This document shows, piece after piece, positions 9,562 through 17,709 of a stretch of DNA of 42,549 nucleotides. Made by a program: the position numbers and the translations under genes. The number at the start of each line of letters is the position of its first letter. Position 1 is the first letter of the stretch. This DNA is from Sulfobacillus benefaciens (GTDB taxonomy: Bacteria > Bacillota > Sulfobacillia > Sulfobacillales > Sulfobacillaceae). Location of the stretch: contig PXYT01000031.1 of NCBI GenBank assembly GCA_003023725.1, forward strand, positions 1 through 42,549, given 5' to 3'. Below the pieces are notes generated by a model. The model searched no databases, was not told where the DNA came from, and saw nothing but the letters and a program-made list of their open reading frames with translations.

Positions 9562-10869
9562 ATGACGACGGCCGCCCAGGACTATGGAACGGTTCCCAAT
9601 AGGTGGGTCCAAGCGGTTTTAGCTTTGATAATCATGTTGTTCATCAGTCCCTACGAATATACGTTTACCCTTTTCGAAAGTCCCATTGCCAAAGCCCATC
9701 ACTGGGCCCTTCCCGGTGTTGCGCTTACCTTTACAATTTATGTGCTGGTTGCTTCGTTTTTTATGATTCCGAGTGGATTTTGGTCGGACCGCTGGCAGCC
9801 ACGGTGGTTCACCACGGTAGCCGGTGCCATCACCGGACTAGGGTGGATCATGAGCGCTCATGCTCAGACTTTGCCTGAATTGTACTTAGCCTACGGCATC
9901 GGGTCTCTCGGACCGGGATACATCTATGCGAACAGCGTGAACAATGCCTTAAAATGGTTTCCCGAAGCACATCGGCGGGGATTGGCCGTTGGGCTGATTG
10001 ACATGGGGTTCGGTGCAGGCTCCGCGCTCTTTATTCCGTTCCTGGCAGGGGTTATAAAGAGCGGACCTTTTGGGTACCAAACTGCCTTCACCGAAATGGG
10101 AATTGCCATGATTGTAGTAATCGTAATAGTCGCACAGTTTCTCCATTACCCCCAAAAGGGGTGGTTGCCTGAAGGATTCTCACCCGAACTCGAACGGCAA
10201 CAGCGTTTACACAGCCGAGTCGCCAATGCTACCCAAGATCTGGGCCCTCGCGACGTACTGAAAACGTGGCAATTTTGGTTGGCTTGGATTGGCATGGCCT
10301 TGATCACCGCCGCAGGATTAATGGTCACGGCCCACATCGTGGATATGGCAAAAGTGGATGTCTTAGTCGCCGGAGCCGTGGTGGGAGTCGCAGCGGCAAC
10401 CCTGTCCCGTATTCCCAACGGTCTCATGCGTTGGGTTGCGGGAATCGTCTCCGATTACATCGGACGCGAATTGTCCATGTTGATTGCCTTTGTGATTTGC
10501 GGCCTGTCCCTGTTTTTTATGGCACAAACTCATAACGGCACCCTGTTTATTATCCTGGCGATGGTGGCTATGGGCACATGGGGACCGCTCTTCACCCTAT
10601 TCCCCGCACTCGTGGGAGATTATTTTGGACGCCCTCACTCCGGTATAAATTATGGAATGCTCTATACCGCAAAGGGTATCGGGGGTGTCTTTGCCGGATT
10701 CATAGCCGCAGCGATTTTTCACTCTACCCATTCATGGACCACGGATTTTGATATCGCCGCAGTATTTGCCATCGTGGCCGGAATCATTGGGATTTTCTTA
10801 AAACCGCCGGGTACAAGACTCGTTCATGGAACAAGAAATAGTCACGAGCATTCATCGGCCGCCAGTTAA
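9562..10869 (+). CDS. MFS transporter, oxalate/formate antiporter-like (OFA family)
   Basis: This is a probable oxalate:formate exchanger or a related monocarboxylate carrier. The 435-residue protein has about 12 hydrophobic segments. It carries MFS loop motifs (SGFWSDRWQPRW after TM2; AGIVSDYIGRE between TM8 and TM9). A Lys in TM11 (YTAKGIGG, residue 371) corresponds to the substrate-binding Lys of OxlT. The ATG at 9562 is used because AAAGGAG lies eight bases upstream; the upstream 22-residue extension has no such site. It sits at the edge of the oxalate cluster and faces away from the others. Substrate is inferred from family and context. Confidence 0.8.
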   Translation: MTTAAQDYGTVPNRWVQAVLALIIMLFISPYEYTFTLFESPIAKAHHWALPGVALTFTIYVLVASFFMIPSGFWSDRWQPRWFTTVAGAITGLGWIMSAHAQTLPELYLAYGIGSLGPGYIYANSVNNALKWFPEAHRRGLAVGLIDMGFGAGSALFIPFLAGVIKSGPFGYQTAFTEMGIAMIVVIVIVAQFLHYPQKGWLPEGFSPELERQQRLHSRVANATQDLGPRDVLKTWQFWLAWIGMALITAAGLMVTAHIVDMAKVDVLVAGAVVGVAAATLSRIPNGLMRWVAGIVSDYIGRELSMLIAFVICGLSLFFMAQTHNGTLFIILAMVAMGTWGPLFTLFPALVGDYFGRPHSGINYGMLYTAKGIGGVFAGFIAAAIFHSTHSWTTDFDIAAVFAIVAGIIGIFLKPPGTRLVHGTRNSHEHSSAAS

Positions 10870-10903
10870 GACCCCAAAATTACCAATCGCCACTCTAACC
10901 CCT

Positions 10904-10960
10904 CCCCAGCCCTGCCCTAGGGCTGGGGTTCCAAAATTACATGAAGTGTGATTTTGGAAC
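10904..10960 (+). terminator. Two tandem stem-loops after the MFS gene
   Basis: The first hairpin has 10-bp perfect arms at 10904-10913 (CCCCAGCCCT) and 10919-10928 (AGGGCTGGGG) with a 5-nt loop. The second has arms 10928-10937 (GTTCCAAAAT) and 10951-10960 (ATTTTGGAAC). They lie 35 bases after the stop at 10869. Neither has a long U-run, so termination is plausible but not certain; a small mobile repeat is an alternative. Confidence 0.45.
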
Positions 10961-11323
10961 ATTCTCTCATGAGAGCGTTGAATACTGAATGAAGACCGTT
11001 CACAACCGGGAAATATTTCCTCTGGAACGCATGTCATGTCAATTGCGGTATGGCAAGAGTCTGTCACTGGGTTTCCCTGGTTTGGAGAACGCACCAGAAA
11101 TTCCAAGCCGTTCGGTTCGTCACAGACTGCGAGGAAAACCCTTTGCTCCCTCTCCGAACTGGGAAAAGCTGTCTTTCTGAACCTATATAAAAATTCTATG
11201 GCAAGGCTTCAAACCATTCTACTTGTTGATAAGCCTGCTTATTATCATAATATGGGTAGTTGCGGTAAGCGAATGTAATTCCGGCGAAAACGGCTCAGCA
11301 GGCCAAAAGCTCGACCAACGGCA

Positions 11324-11361
11324 AAGCCGCAGGCGCAACCATCACGTTGGCACTGCGGCTT
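11324..11361 (-). terminator. Stem-loop after the minus-strand MFS gene
   Basis: AAGCCGCAG (11324-11332) pairs with CTGCGGCTT (11353-11361), with a further inner CCAAC/GGTTG pairing. It lies about 30 bases past the stop codon at 11392. The U-run is short. Confidence 0.45.
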
Positions 11362-11391
11362 CCAGCAAAAAGAGTGTTGTCAACCGATCAT

Positions 11392-12765
11392 TTATTGGGT
11401 GGCGGTTTCTTCTTCCGATACGCCAAGGGACTGGCGGCTCAGGACAGGACGCGGTTGTTTAAGGGTCAAGGTGAGTAGCGCCGCTACTATCCCCAAACAC
11501 CCTGCGAGAATATAACCACCCGTGTAGCCAAATGAGGAAATCATAATTGCCGAGGCTACACCACCGTAGATTCCGCCAACAATTTTGGCGGAATAGACGA
11601 CGCCATAATTCGAGGCATTGTTGGCTTCGCCGTAATAGTCGGGCGTAATGGTGGCAAAAAGCGGAAACAAAGCGCCACCTCCAAGACCGGCAAAGAAGGC
11701 AAAGAAAACGAAGAAGAACTCATTATGAGCCAACCCAGACGCTAACACGCCGAATTGAACCAGTCCTTCCATGGCAAAGAAGAGCGTCATGGCGTTTCTA
11801 CGGCCTATAAGATCGGAGACCCAACCCACGAACGCGCGTCCGCCGCCGTTCACGATAGCCAGCACACCGGCGGAGGCAGCGGCTACAAACGGTCCGAAAT
11901 GATCGTGTTTAGCAAAAGGTACATTGAAGCCGGTACCAAAGAGAGAGACTCCGGCAATCAGCACGAAGGTGATCCATAACACGTAAACCTGCCATGTCCC
12001 CATCATTTCTTTGGTGGTCCACTGTTTCACAGCCGGTGGATTGGCCCTTAAGGCACGGTTACGGCGGTCATCTTTCCACGTCAGGGGATTCACTTCTTTG
12101 GGCCACCAGTTCTTCGGAGGATCTTTCAAAAAGAAGCTGATAATGATAAGTCCTCCACCCAGAATCAAGCCGGTGAGATAGAGGATGGTGACAAAGTTGC
12201 TAGGGTGAAAGTAAAACGAAAACATGAAAATAAATGGCACCGAGCCATACGCATAGGCACCATTAACAAATCCTGTGCGCAGACCCTTTTTCTCAGGATA
12301 CCATTTACTGGTAATGTTAATCGCACTGGAATAAACCATTCCGGCGCCGAGTCCTCCAAGGGCTGCATAGCCAACATACGCGACCCAGAGCGCTTGAGAA
12401 TGCGCAAGAAAGTAGTAAGACAGAAGAACCATTATTCCACCGATTAACACGGCTCGTTTGACAGGCAAATAACCATGTTCGCGAAGCCACCCGGTCGGAT
12501 ACGAGGCACCAGCCTCAAAAATCACGTAAACCGTGTAATTCCAAAATGCGGCGACAAGGTTCCAATGGTACACATGGGCTAATGTGTGTTCGGCAGCTCC
12601 CCAGCCGTATTCGAAGGTGCTAATCAGAAACATTGCGATCCATGGGACTAAAATCATGACCCATCGTCCATAGCCCATGATTTGCTTGGGTGTTTCGCCG
12701 ACCCGGTAAACACGGCCGTTTTGATCCTTGACTTCACGATACGATGGCTCGGACGTATTCATCAT
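11392..12765 (-). CDS. MFS transporter, oxalate:formate antiporter family (OFA)
   Basis: This 457-residue membrane protein has about 12 transmembrane segments and reads as a member of the OFA branch of the MFS. Visible features are GGLGAGMVYSSAINITSKWYPEKKGLRTGFVNGAYAYGS in two parts around TM4-TM5, GRAFVGWVSDLIGRRN in the TM8-TM9 loop, and a TM11 Lys (YSAKIVGG, residue 394) equivalent to the substrate Lys of OxlT. The start ATG 12765 has GGGGG about ten bases upstream; an 18-residue longer form lacks support. Oxalate uptake in exchange for formate would fit the neighbouring Frc/Oxc/FDH genes. The exact substrate is inferred. Confidence 0.83.
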   Translation of the reverse strand: MMNTSEPSYREVKDQNGRVYRVGETPKQIMGYGRWVMILVPWIAMFLISTFEYGWGAAEHTLAHVYHWNLVAAFWNYTVYVIFEAGASYPTGWLREHGYLPVKRAVLIGGIMVLLSYYFLAHSQALWVAYVGYAALGGLGAGMVYSSAINITSKWYPEKKGLRTGFVNGAYAYGSVPFIFMFSFYFHPSNFVTILYLTGLILGGGLIIISFFLKDPPKNWWPKEVNPLTWKDDRRNRALRANPPAVKQWTTKEMMGTWQVYVLWITFVLIAGVSLFGTGFNVPFAKHDHFGPFVAAASAGVLAIVNGGGRAFVGWVSDLIGRRNAMTLFFAMEGLVQFGVLASGLAHNEFFFVFFAFFAGLGGGALFPLFATITPDYYGEANNASNYGVVYSAKIVGGIYGGVASAIMISSFGYTGGYILAGCLGIVAALLTLTLKQPRPVLSRQSLGVSEEETATQ

Positions 12766-12839
12766 TGCCGATTGTTCCCCCTTTACTATTGACTTTCGTG
12801 CAAAAAGCTCTTCAATCAATGCTCGTCCTTAGGTAAAAT

Positions 12840-12849
12840 ACTGATCAGT
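12840..12849. promoter_or_regulatory. Perfect 10-bp palindrome in a divergent promoter region
   Basis: ACTGATCAGT is a perfect palindrome in the gap between the leftward MFS gene and the rightward small membrane ORF. Its position suits an operator, possibly for one of the nearby LysR regulators, although it does not show the classical T-N11-A form. Function is inference only. Confidence 0.25.
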
Positions 12850-12872
12850 GATATTTGACGGGGGTAAAAATT

Positions 12873-13142
12873 ATGGTACCAGCATACGCCAACATATCTT
12901 TACACGCCGTTCTGAACACATTGAACCATCTTGGGTTCTGGGCACAGATAGCCATATGTCTGGCATTCTTTTCTTTTGGAATGGTTACGGGGATAGCCCT
13001 GACGCTCTATCGAATCCAGAATCGCCGATCCCTCAACCGTCCACTGGCATCAAGGCGTCGAAGCGACGGTGTCATTTGGTTAGCAGGCTATAGACAAAAT
13101 CCCTCACTAAATAGAACCCGCACCAAAAACAGATACAGATGA
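12873..13142 (+). CDS. Small single-pass membrane protein, unknown function
   Basis: The 89-residue predicted protein has one clear hydrophobic segment (WAQIAICLAFFSFGMVTGIALTL, here noted as residues about 23-45) followed by a basic tail rich in Arg. The ATG at 12873 has GGGGG eight bases upstream. It is divergent from the MFS gene at 11392-12765 and lies before the LysR gene. I recognise no family; it could be an accessory protein of the transporter or a spurious frame. Confidence 0.45.
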   Translation: MVPAYANISLHAVLNTLNHLGFWAQIAICLAFFSFGMVTGIALTLYRIQNRRSLNRPLASRRRSDGVIWLAGYRQNPSLNRTRTKNRYR

Positions 13143-13302
13143 AGAATCGAGTTATGACGCCCTGTTGCTAGTCAGTACGTAACAAGAGGTGATGAACGTA
13201 GACGAGTCCGTGTGACGATGGATCTCATCCGGATTATCACCTCCTCTGGTATGATTGTATACGCTCAAAATTTCGGGCATAAGCAGATCCAGTTATGTCC
13301 TG

Positions 13303-14250
13303 TCATAACATTTGATTATCCAGGTTTTCATTGGGCCGTTGACGTTCAGCCCCTCGATCCGAAGAGATTCTCTGGGCATAGGCGCGAAGCTTATCCGCAA
13401 AAAGAGACACTTCAAGACTCAGCGGGGCGTTTTTGGAACTCACCAACGCAAGCTGCCGTTCCTGGGGAGGATCGAGTTCGGCCACATGAACATAACCCAA
13501 GGACGCCCATGACTGCGCGACTTCCCAAGGAACGATCGATATTCCCATACCCGCCCTGACAAATCCGACAAGAGCCCCCAGGGTCGCCACTTCCACTGTA
13601 ATTTTCGGTAAAAATCCTGCATGCTGTGCCATAACGGACACACGCTGAGCCAGGCTGTATTCAGGCCGTAACATGACAATCTGTTCGGTTTGTAACTCCC
13701 TCAGATGATAGGAAGCTTTGTGGGGATGGTCCAGGGGGAAAACCACCGTTAATTTTTCCTTCCACAAGGGCTCAATATTCAGTTTCCAGGCGTTAATCGG
13801 CAGAGCTAACACGGCGACATCTATTTGACCTTTTCGAATCATCTCTTGCATTTTTTCCGAACGTTCCTCGACCACCGTGACCTTTATTCCCGGATAACGG
13901 TCATGAAAAGGACGATATATAGCAGGGAAGTGATGGGTAGAAAACGGTGTGACTGGAGACACACCAAACATCACTTCCCCGTGAATTTCCGCCAGGGTTC
14001 GTTCGATCTTGCTAGGAATACCCGAGACGAGTTCGAGGACTTTCCGGCCCTCGCTGACGACAATTTTACCCGCGTGTGTTAAAGCCACGCCCCGAGGCTG
14101 CCGTTCCAATAAGGGCTGCCCCAGTTCGTCTTCGAGGGCTCGAATTTGGTAAGTGATAGTGGGTTGAGCCATATTCAACGTCGTTGCCGCCCCAGATATG
14201 GAACCATGGTCAGCCACCGCTATCAACAGAAATAGCTGGTGAAGAGTCAT
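13303..14250 (-). CDS. LysR-family transcriptional regulator (first of two paralogs)
   Basis: The 315-residue protein starts MTLHQLFLLIAVADHGSISG and has the LysR winged helix-turn-helix at residues 1-60 (AATTLNMAQPTITYQIRALEDELGQPLLER), then the two-lobed effector domain (GVSPVTPFSTHHFPAIYRPF). ATG 14250 follows AAGGGG by six bases. It is visibly paralogous to the LysR gene at 24691-25641: both share GVSP(V/L)(T/S)P, HHFP/QHFP, IYxPFH and GFVxAGMGI(S/A)IVP. It probably controls the oxalate/formate genes. The effector (oxalate, oxalyl-CoA or formate) is unknown. Confidence 0.85.
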   Translation of the reverse strand: MTLHQLFLLIAVADHGSISGAATTLNMAQPTITYQIRALEDELGQPLLERQPRGVALTHAGKIVVSEGRKVLELVSGIPSKIERTLAEIHGEVMFGVSPVTPFSTHHFPAIYRPFHDRYPGIKVTVVEERSEKMQEMIRKGQIDVAVLALPINAWKLNIEPLWKEKLTVVFPLDHPHKASYHLRELQTEQIVMLRPEYSLAQRVSVMAQHAGFLPKITVEVATLGALVGFVRAGMGISIVPWEVAQSWASLGYVHVAELDPPQERQLALVSSKNAPLSLEVSLFADKLRAYAQRISSDRGAERQRPNENLDNQML

Positions 14251-14461
14251 CGCCATCCCCTTCATCTATCAGTTCCGTTACGCTTTGACGGTTTCCCTGC
14301 CGCCGGGGCAACACCCGACTCGATTCACCACAACCGATCCTTCAAAAGTGTACTGACGCCGAGGCTTTTATGCAATCTTGAGAGGATAAGCGCTACCGTT
14401 CGATGAATACTTCTTCTATTCTGAACTAACAGGGCCGGGTCTTGAACGGCGTGGAATAACA

Positions 14462-14494
14462 AAACAAAAGGGCCGGTTATGTGCCCTTTTGTTT
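14462..14494 (-). terminator. Rho-independent terminator of the formate dehydrogenase operon
   Basis: Perfect 12-bp arms at 14462-14473 (AAACAAAAGGGC) and 14483-14494 (GCCCTTTTGTTT) enclose a 9-nt loop. On the minus strand the stem is followed by a U-rich tail (TTTTGTTTTGTT). It lies 26 bases after the stop of the gene at 14521 and so ends the fdh transcript; it could also act on plus-strand transcription. Confidence 0.85.
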
Positions 14495-14520
14495 GGTAAG
14501 CGTCCTGAGTAAAACAGGTG

Positions 14521-15012
14521 TTATGACCACGCGGGATCAGGGTAGACAAAATAACTATGGTAACAGGCAATAACCCCCATCATTAAGGCCACCCCGGGTT
14601 CCATGTCTGCCAACTCCATTTCAAAACGTTCTCGGTGGATGCCGCGATCTTGTATCCATGCGGTGATACAGTGGTCATATACCTCCGCCTTCAGCCCACA
14701 GCCCATGAATCTGCCTCCGATAGTCCCCACAATGCGAGTGGAATTGCGGAGGTCGAGATAGAGCGTGTCCCCGAACACACTTCCACCGACACGGACCCGC
14801 AAGTCTTCCCCGGCACGGTAGCTCCCGCGAATCCTGCGCTTGAGCACATGTCCTCCGCAATGTCCTTCAATGATGCCAGAGCTGCTGATCCACAACATCA
14901 TATGCAATGGGCGTCCGCCTGCACTGAATTGCGCCCGAATAGCCTGACTGGTTTCGCTTTCAGCCCACAGGGGCGAACCCATGAGCCCAACACGGCCTAA
15001 CACGATTCCCAT
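14521..15012 (-). CDS. Conserved-looking protein of unknown function at the end of the fdh operon
   Basis: I do not recognise this 163-residue protein. It has no signal peptide or clear transmembrane helix and is rich in short beta-like runs with many glycines (SSSGIIEGHCGGHVLKRRIRG; GTIGGRFMGCGLKAEVYD). There are several cysteines (EGHCGGH, MGCGLK, HCITAW, IACYHS) but no standard metal motif. ATG 15012 has GGGGG nine bases upstream. It follows the iron-sulfur subunit gene by about 157 bases and precedes the strong terminator at 14462, so it is probably cotranscribed with the formate dehydrogenase. A role in its assembly is only a guess. Confidence 0.6.
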   Translation of the reverse strand: MGIVLGRVGLMGSPLWAESETSQAIRAQFSAGGRPLHMMLWISSSGIIEGHCGGHVLKRRIRGSYRAGEDLRVRVGGSVFGDTLYLDLRNSTRIVGTIGGRFMGCGLKAEVYDHCITAWIQDRGIHRERFEMELADMEPGVALMMGVIACYHSYFVYPDPAWS

Positions 15013-15168
15013 TGCGCCCATCCCCCTGTGCTCTTAGAGCACTCGCGCGAAAACCCCGTCTTGTCCTTGTCGGATCCCGGGTCAGCTCAATCGCTTTTTT
15101 GTGCTCCGTCCCGCGCCCCGCCCGGGGCAAGGCTAACGGTGCAACTCGCCCAAACGACGCCGAAATAT

Positions 15169-16020
15169 TCACGAATTGGATGCCAAGCCATCCTCGCTTT
15201 GAACAAATTCGTAACCATAGCGCCCCTTAACACAAAGCATCCCATGGGTGATGGGGTGGTCCATCGGCGAGGTCACTTTAACAATTTTATTGTCCATAAC
15301 GTGTAGCTGTAATTCACATCCGACCCCGCAGTAAGAACACACGGTCTCCGTGACGGAAATCTTATTCTCGTCCCACTGATCCTGATTCCGCATATCCCAC
15401 TCCGTCTTACCAATCAGGGCACCGGTCGGACAGACCGCGACGCAATTCCCACAATACACGCAGTCCGACTCAGGGAGATCCCGTCCAAATCCGGCATCGA
15501 TATGGGCATTAAATCCGCGACCGGCCACGGCAATAGCAAACGTGTTTTGTGCATCTGTTCCACAGGCCTCCACACAGCGGTAACACAGAATACACTTTGA
15601 AAAATCTCTCACATATAACTCGTTGTCCACACGCACCGGTTGTTCCCAGCTCGCTCCACCGGAAAAACGTCCGGCTTGCGCCCCCGACTCTTCGGCCAAA
15701 TGACGTAAATCAGGAGCCAATGTGGCATCGGAAGTGGAGAGTAACAGTTCGGCCACCACCTTGCGTGCATTGCGGACCCGTTCCGTATTGGTCATCACTT
15801 CCATGCCGTCCTCGGCGATCCGAGAGCAGGACGCAACAAGAGGCCGCGATCCTTTGAGCTCGACCACGCATGCCCGGCAAGCGTTGGCAGGCGACAAATT
15901 CTCATGCCAGCACAAAGTCGGAACGGAGTGACTGACCTGGTCACATGCCTCGCGCAGCGTTGTCCCCTGGGAGACACTCACCTCTTCACCGTCTATCGTC
16001 AGGGTTACGGAAGTCCCCAT
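15169..16020 (-). CDS. Formate dehydrogenase alpha subunit, N-terminal iron-sulfur half (split gene)
   Basis: The 283-residue protein is the electron-wire part of an NAD-linked formate dehydrogenase alpha subunit, encoded as a separate gene. It has a [2Fe-2S] domain (C37, C48, C51, C65), two [4Fe-4S] ferredoxin motifs (C143/146/149/153 and C187/190/193/197) and then the start of the molybdopterin enzyme proper (CSYCGVGC at 228-235 with C263 in MLCVKGRYGY). It stops at exactly the point where ordinary alpha subunits continue into the catalytic domain. That continuation, RLTTPLVRDNG, is the N-terminus of the gene at 17660-19678. The HxxxCxxC cluster usual between the [2Fe-2S] and ferredoxin domains is absent. 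ATG 16020 has AGGAGG seven bases upstream. Confidence 0.9.
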   Translation of the reverse strand: MGTSVTLTIDGEEVSVSQGTTLREACDQVSHSVPTLCWHENLSPANACRACVVELKGSRPLVASCSRIAEDGMEVMTNTERVRNARKVVAELLLSTSDATLAPDLRHLAEESGAQAGRFSGGASWEQPVRVDNELYVRDFSKCILCYRCVEACGTDAQNTFAIAVAGRGFNAHIDAGFGRDLPESDCVYCGNCVAVCPTGALIGKTEWDMRNQDQWDENKISVTETVCSYCGVGCELQLHVMDNKIVKVTSPMDHPITHGMLCVKGRYGYEFVQSEDGLASNS

Positions 16021-16049
16021 CTTCATTCCTCCTCGTACCCGTTGCCGGG

Positions 16050-17267
16050 TTAATCATGATGTCGCAGCTCGGGGCGGTCCAGTGCGGATAAAAGCGCCAG
16101 AGGTGCCGTCTGCCCTAGTCCGCAAATCGATGCATCCCGCATAGCCTGCCCCAGTTCCCGCAGATCTTGGGTCCTGGACCAGAGGTTCCCGGATTCCGCT
16201 ATCTCCAGAATCCTGCGAGTCCCGATCCGGCAGGGCACACACTGTCCGCACGATTCTTCGGCAAAAAACCGCGCCATTTTTGTTAACACCCAAGTCAAAT
16301 CCACCGTATCGTCGAAGACCATCATCGCACCTGAACCAATGCTGGCCCCCACTTTGCTCAACGACGGGTAGTCCAGAAGAGTGTTCTGTACTTCAGCTGC
16401 ATTCAGAAAGGTTCCGGCGGCCCCTCCCAGCAGCACAGCTCCCAAACGCCCTGTCCCTGCCACTGATCCCCCCAACTCCGGCGCGTTAAGAATGTCTGCC
16501 ACAGGGGTTCCGAAGGGTACTTCATAGACTCCCGGACGGTGAATATGACCGCTTAAGGCCACGAGTTTCGTACCCGGGGTATCTTTAGTGCCGTATGCTT
16601 TAAACCATTCCACATCGTGCGCGAACAAAACCGCAACATTGGCCAGCGTCTCCACATTTTGAATGAGGGTCGGAGAACCCCACAATCCCTTGTTTGTGGG
16701 AAACGGAGGCTTTACCCGCGGTTCCGGCCGCATGCCCTCGATGCTGTTGAACAAGGCCGTTTCCTCGCCAGCAATATAGGCTCCGGCACCCCGGCGGATT
16801 TCCACCTCCACCGTGTCCGGGCCTACCAAGCCGACTCTTCTCAAAGTCTCTATCGCGGCGGCCAGGACTTGCTCCACTTCGCGATATTCGCCGCGGATAT
16901 AACAAAAGGCTTTACGCGCCCCCACGGCGTGAGCGGCGATAACGAGCCCCGATAAAGGTCCCAACGGATCTTGTTCCAGCAAGACCCGATCTTTGAATGT
17001 GCCCAATTCGCTTTCGTCTGCATTCATGACAACATATTTTTGGGCACCAGGAGCCTGGGAAACCATCGACCATTTTAGGCCCGTGGGAAAGGCTGCGCCG
17101 CCCCGGCCTTTGATTCCGCTTTGGCTCACCTCGGCAATAATGTCCGAAGGGGTCATCAACATAGCCCGCGCCATGGCCCTCTCGAAACCCCGTTCGGTCA
17201 ACCGCTCCACGGAAGTGGGTCCGGACATGATACCCGTTTCGGGAAGAAGGCGACGAATTTCAGTCAT
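16050..17267 (-). CDS. fdsB: NAD-linked formate dehydrogenase beta subunit (NuoF/FdsB-like)
   Basis: This is the diaphorase subunit that takes electrons from the alpha subunit and reduces NAD+ through FMN. The 405-residue protein has the FMN/NADH site (GRGGAAFPTGLKW at 54-66; MNADESELGTFKDR at 81-94; RRGAGAYIAGEETAL). Four cysteines bind the [4Fe-4S] cluster (C340, C343, C346 in ESCGQCVPCRIGT, and C382 in SICGLGQTAP). It is shorter than many NuoF homologs because it lacks an N-terminal thioredoxin-like fusion; that domain is the preceding gene, with which it overlaps by eight bases. Confidence 0.93.
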   Translation of the reverse strand: MTEIRRLLPETGIMSGPTSVERLTERGFERAMARAMLMTPSDIIAEVSQSGIKGRGGAAFPTGLKWSMVSQAPGAQKYVVMNADESELGTFKDRVLLEQDPLGPLSGLVIAAHAVGARKAFCYIRGEYREVEQVLAAAIETLRRVGLVGPDTVEVEIRRGAGAYIAGEETALFNSIEGMRPEPRVKPPFPTNKGLWGSPTLIQNVETLANVAVLFAHDVEWFKAYGTKDTPGTKLVALSGHIHRPGVYEVPFGTPVADILNAPELGGSVAGTGRLGAVLLGGAAGTFLNAAEVQNTLLDYPSLSKVGASIGSGAMMVFDDTVDLTWVLTKMARFFAEESCGQCVPCRIGTRRILEIAESGNLWSRTQDLRELGQAMRDASICGLGQTAPLALLSALDRPELRHHD

Positions 17268-17709
17268 GGCGCACCTCCGTCACGGCCGTTTTCACCTCTT
17301 CGGGTGAGGCACGGCGCAAAACCTTGCCGCCAATCCATGCTGCCGGAGCATGGTCACACTGACCTAAACAAGCCGACTCCTTCACAGCAATCGGACGGTT
17401 AACCGCACTCTTTTCCGCCGCATCCTTGAGATTCTGTGCGCCCTGCAGAGCACACATCACATCCGTGCAGATATAGACCGGAACCCGGCCCTCCTCACCC
17501 TCAAAGAGGCTGTAGAACGACGCCACACCAAAGACCTCGGCAGAAGGCACGCCGAGGATCTTCGATACTGCTTCCATAGCGTCCTGGGAAAGGTAACCCT
17601 CGCTTTCGGCCACACGCCACAGAGCAGGAAGCAGTTGGGCCCGCTCCCTGGGCAAATCCTCAAGAAGAGCTGACACGACTTGGTAGACTGCCGAATTTTG
17701 AGTGTCCAT
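17260..17709 (-). CDS. fdsG: NAD-linked formate dehydrogenase gamma subunit (NuoE/FdsG-like)
   Basis: The 149-residue thioredoxin-fold [2Fe-2S] protein is homologous to NuoE and FdsG. The four ligands are C81 and C86 (ICTDVMCALQG) and C114 and C118 (ESACLGQCDHAPA). The N-terminal helical part (LLPALWRVAESEGYLSQDAM) and GVASFYSLF are family hallmarks. Its ATG 17709 has AGAGG just upstream and lies inside the catalytic-subunit gene, giving a 50-base overlap in a different frame. It donates or accepts electrons alongside the NuoF-like subunit. Confidence 0.93.
   Translation of the reverse strand: MDTQNSAVYQVVSALLEDLPRERAQLLPALWRVAESEGYLSQDAMEAVSKILGVPSAEVFGVASFYSLFEGEEGRVPVYICTDVMCALQGAQNLKDAAEKSAVNRPIAVKESACLGQCDHAPAAWIGGKVLRRASPEEVKTAVTEVRHD

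Larger units (their letters stand above)
10870..11391. other. Convergent intergenic region with several hairpins
   Basis: The two transporter genes converge here. I see no gene. It contains two adjacent stem-loops at 10904-10960 and a third at 11324-11361, listed separately. The 10980-11280 stretch has small open frames without recognisable product and may be degraded sequence. Confidence 0.5.

Noticed and set aside
15115-15128. GC-rich palindrome as a terminator after the iron-sulfur subunit
   Set aside because: The loop is too small and no U-run follows on the minus strand; the strong terminator is at 14462-14494.
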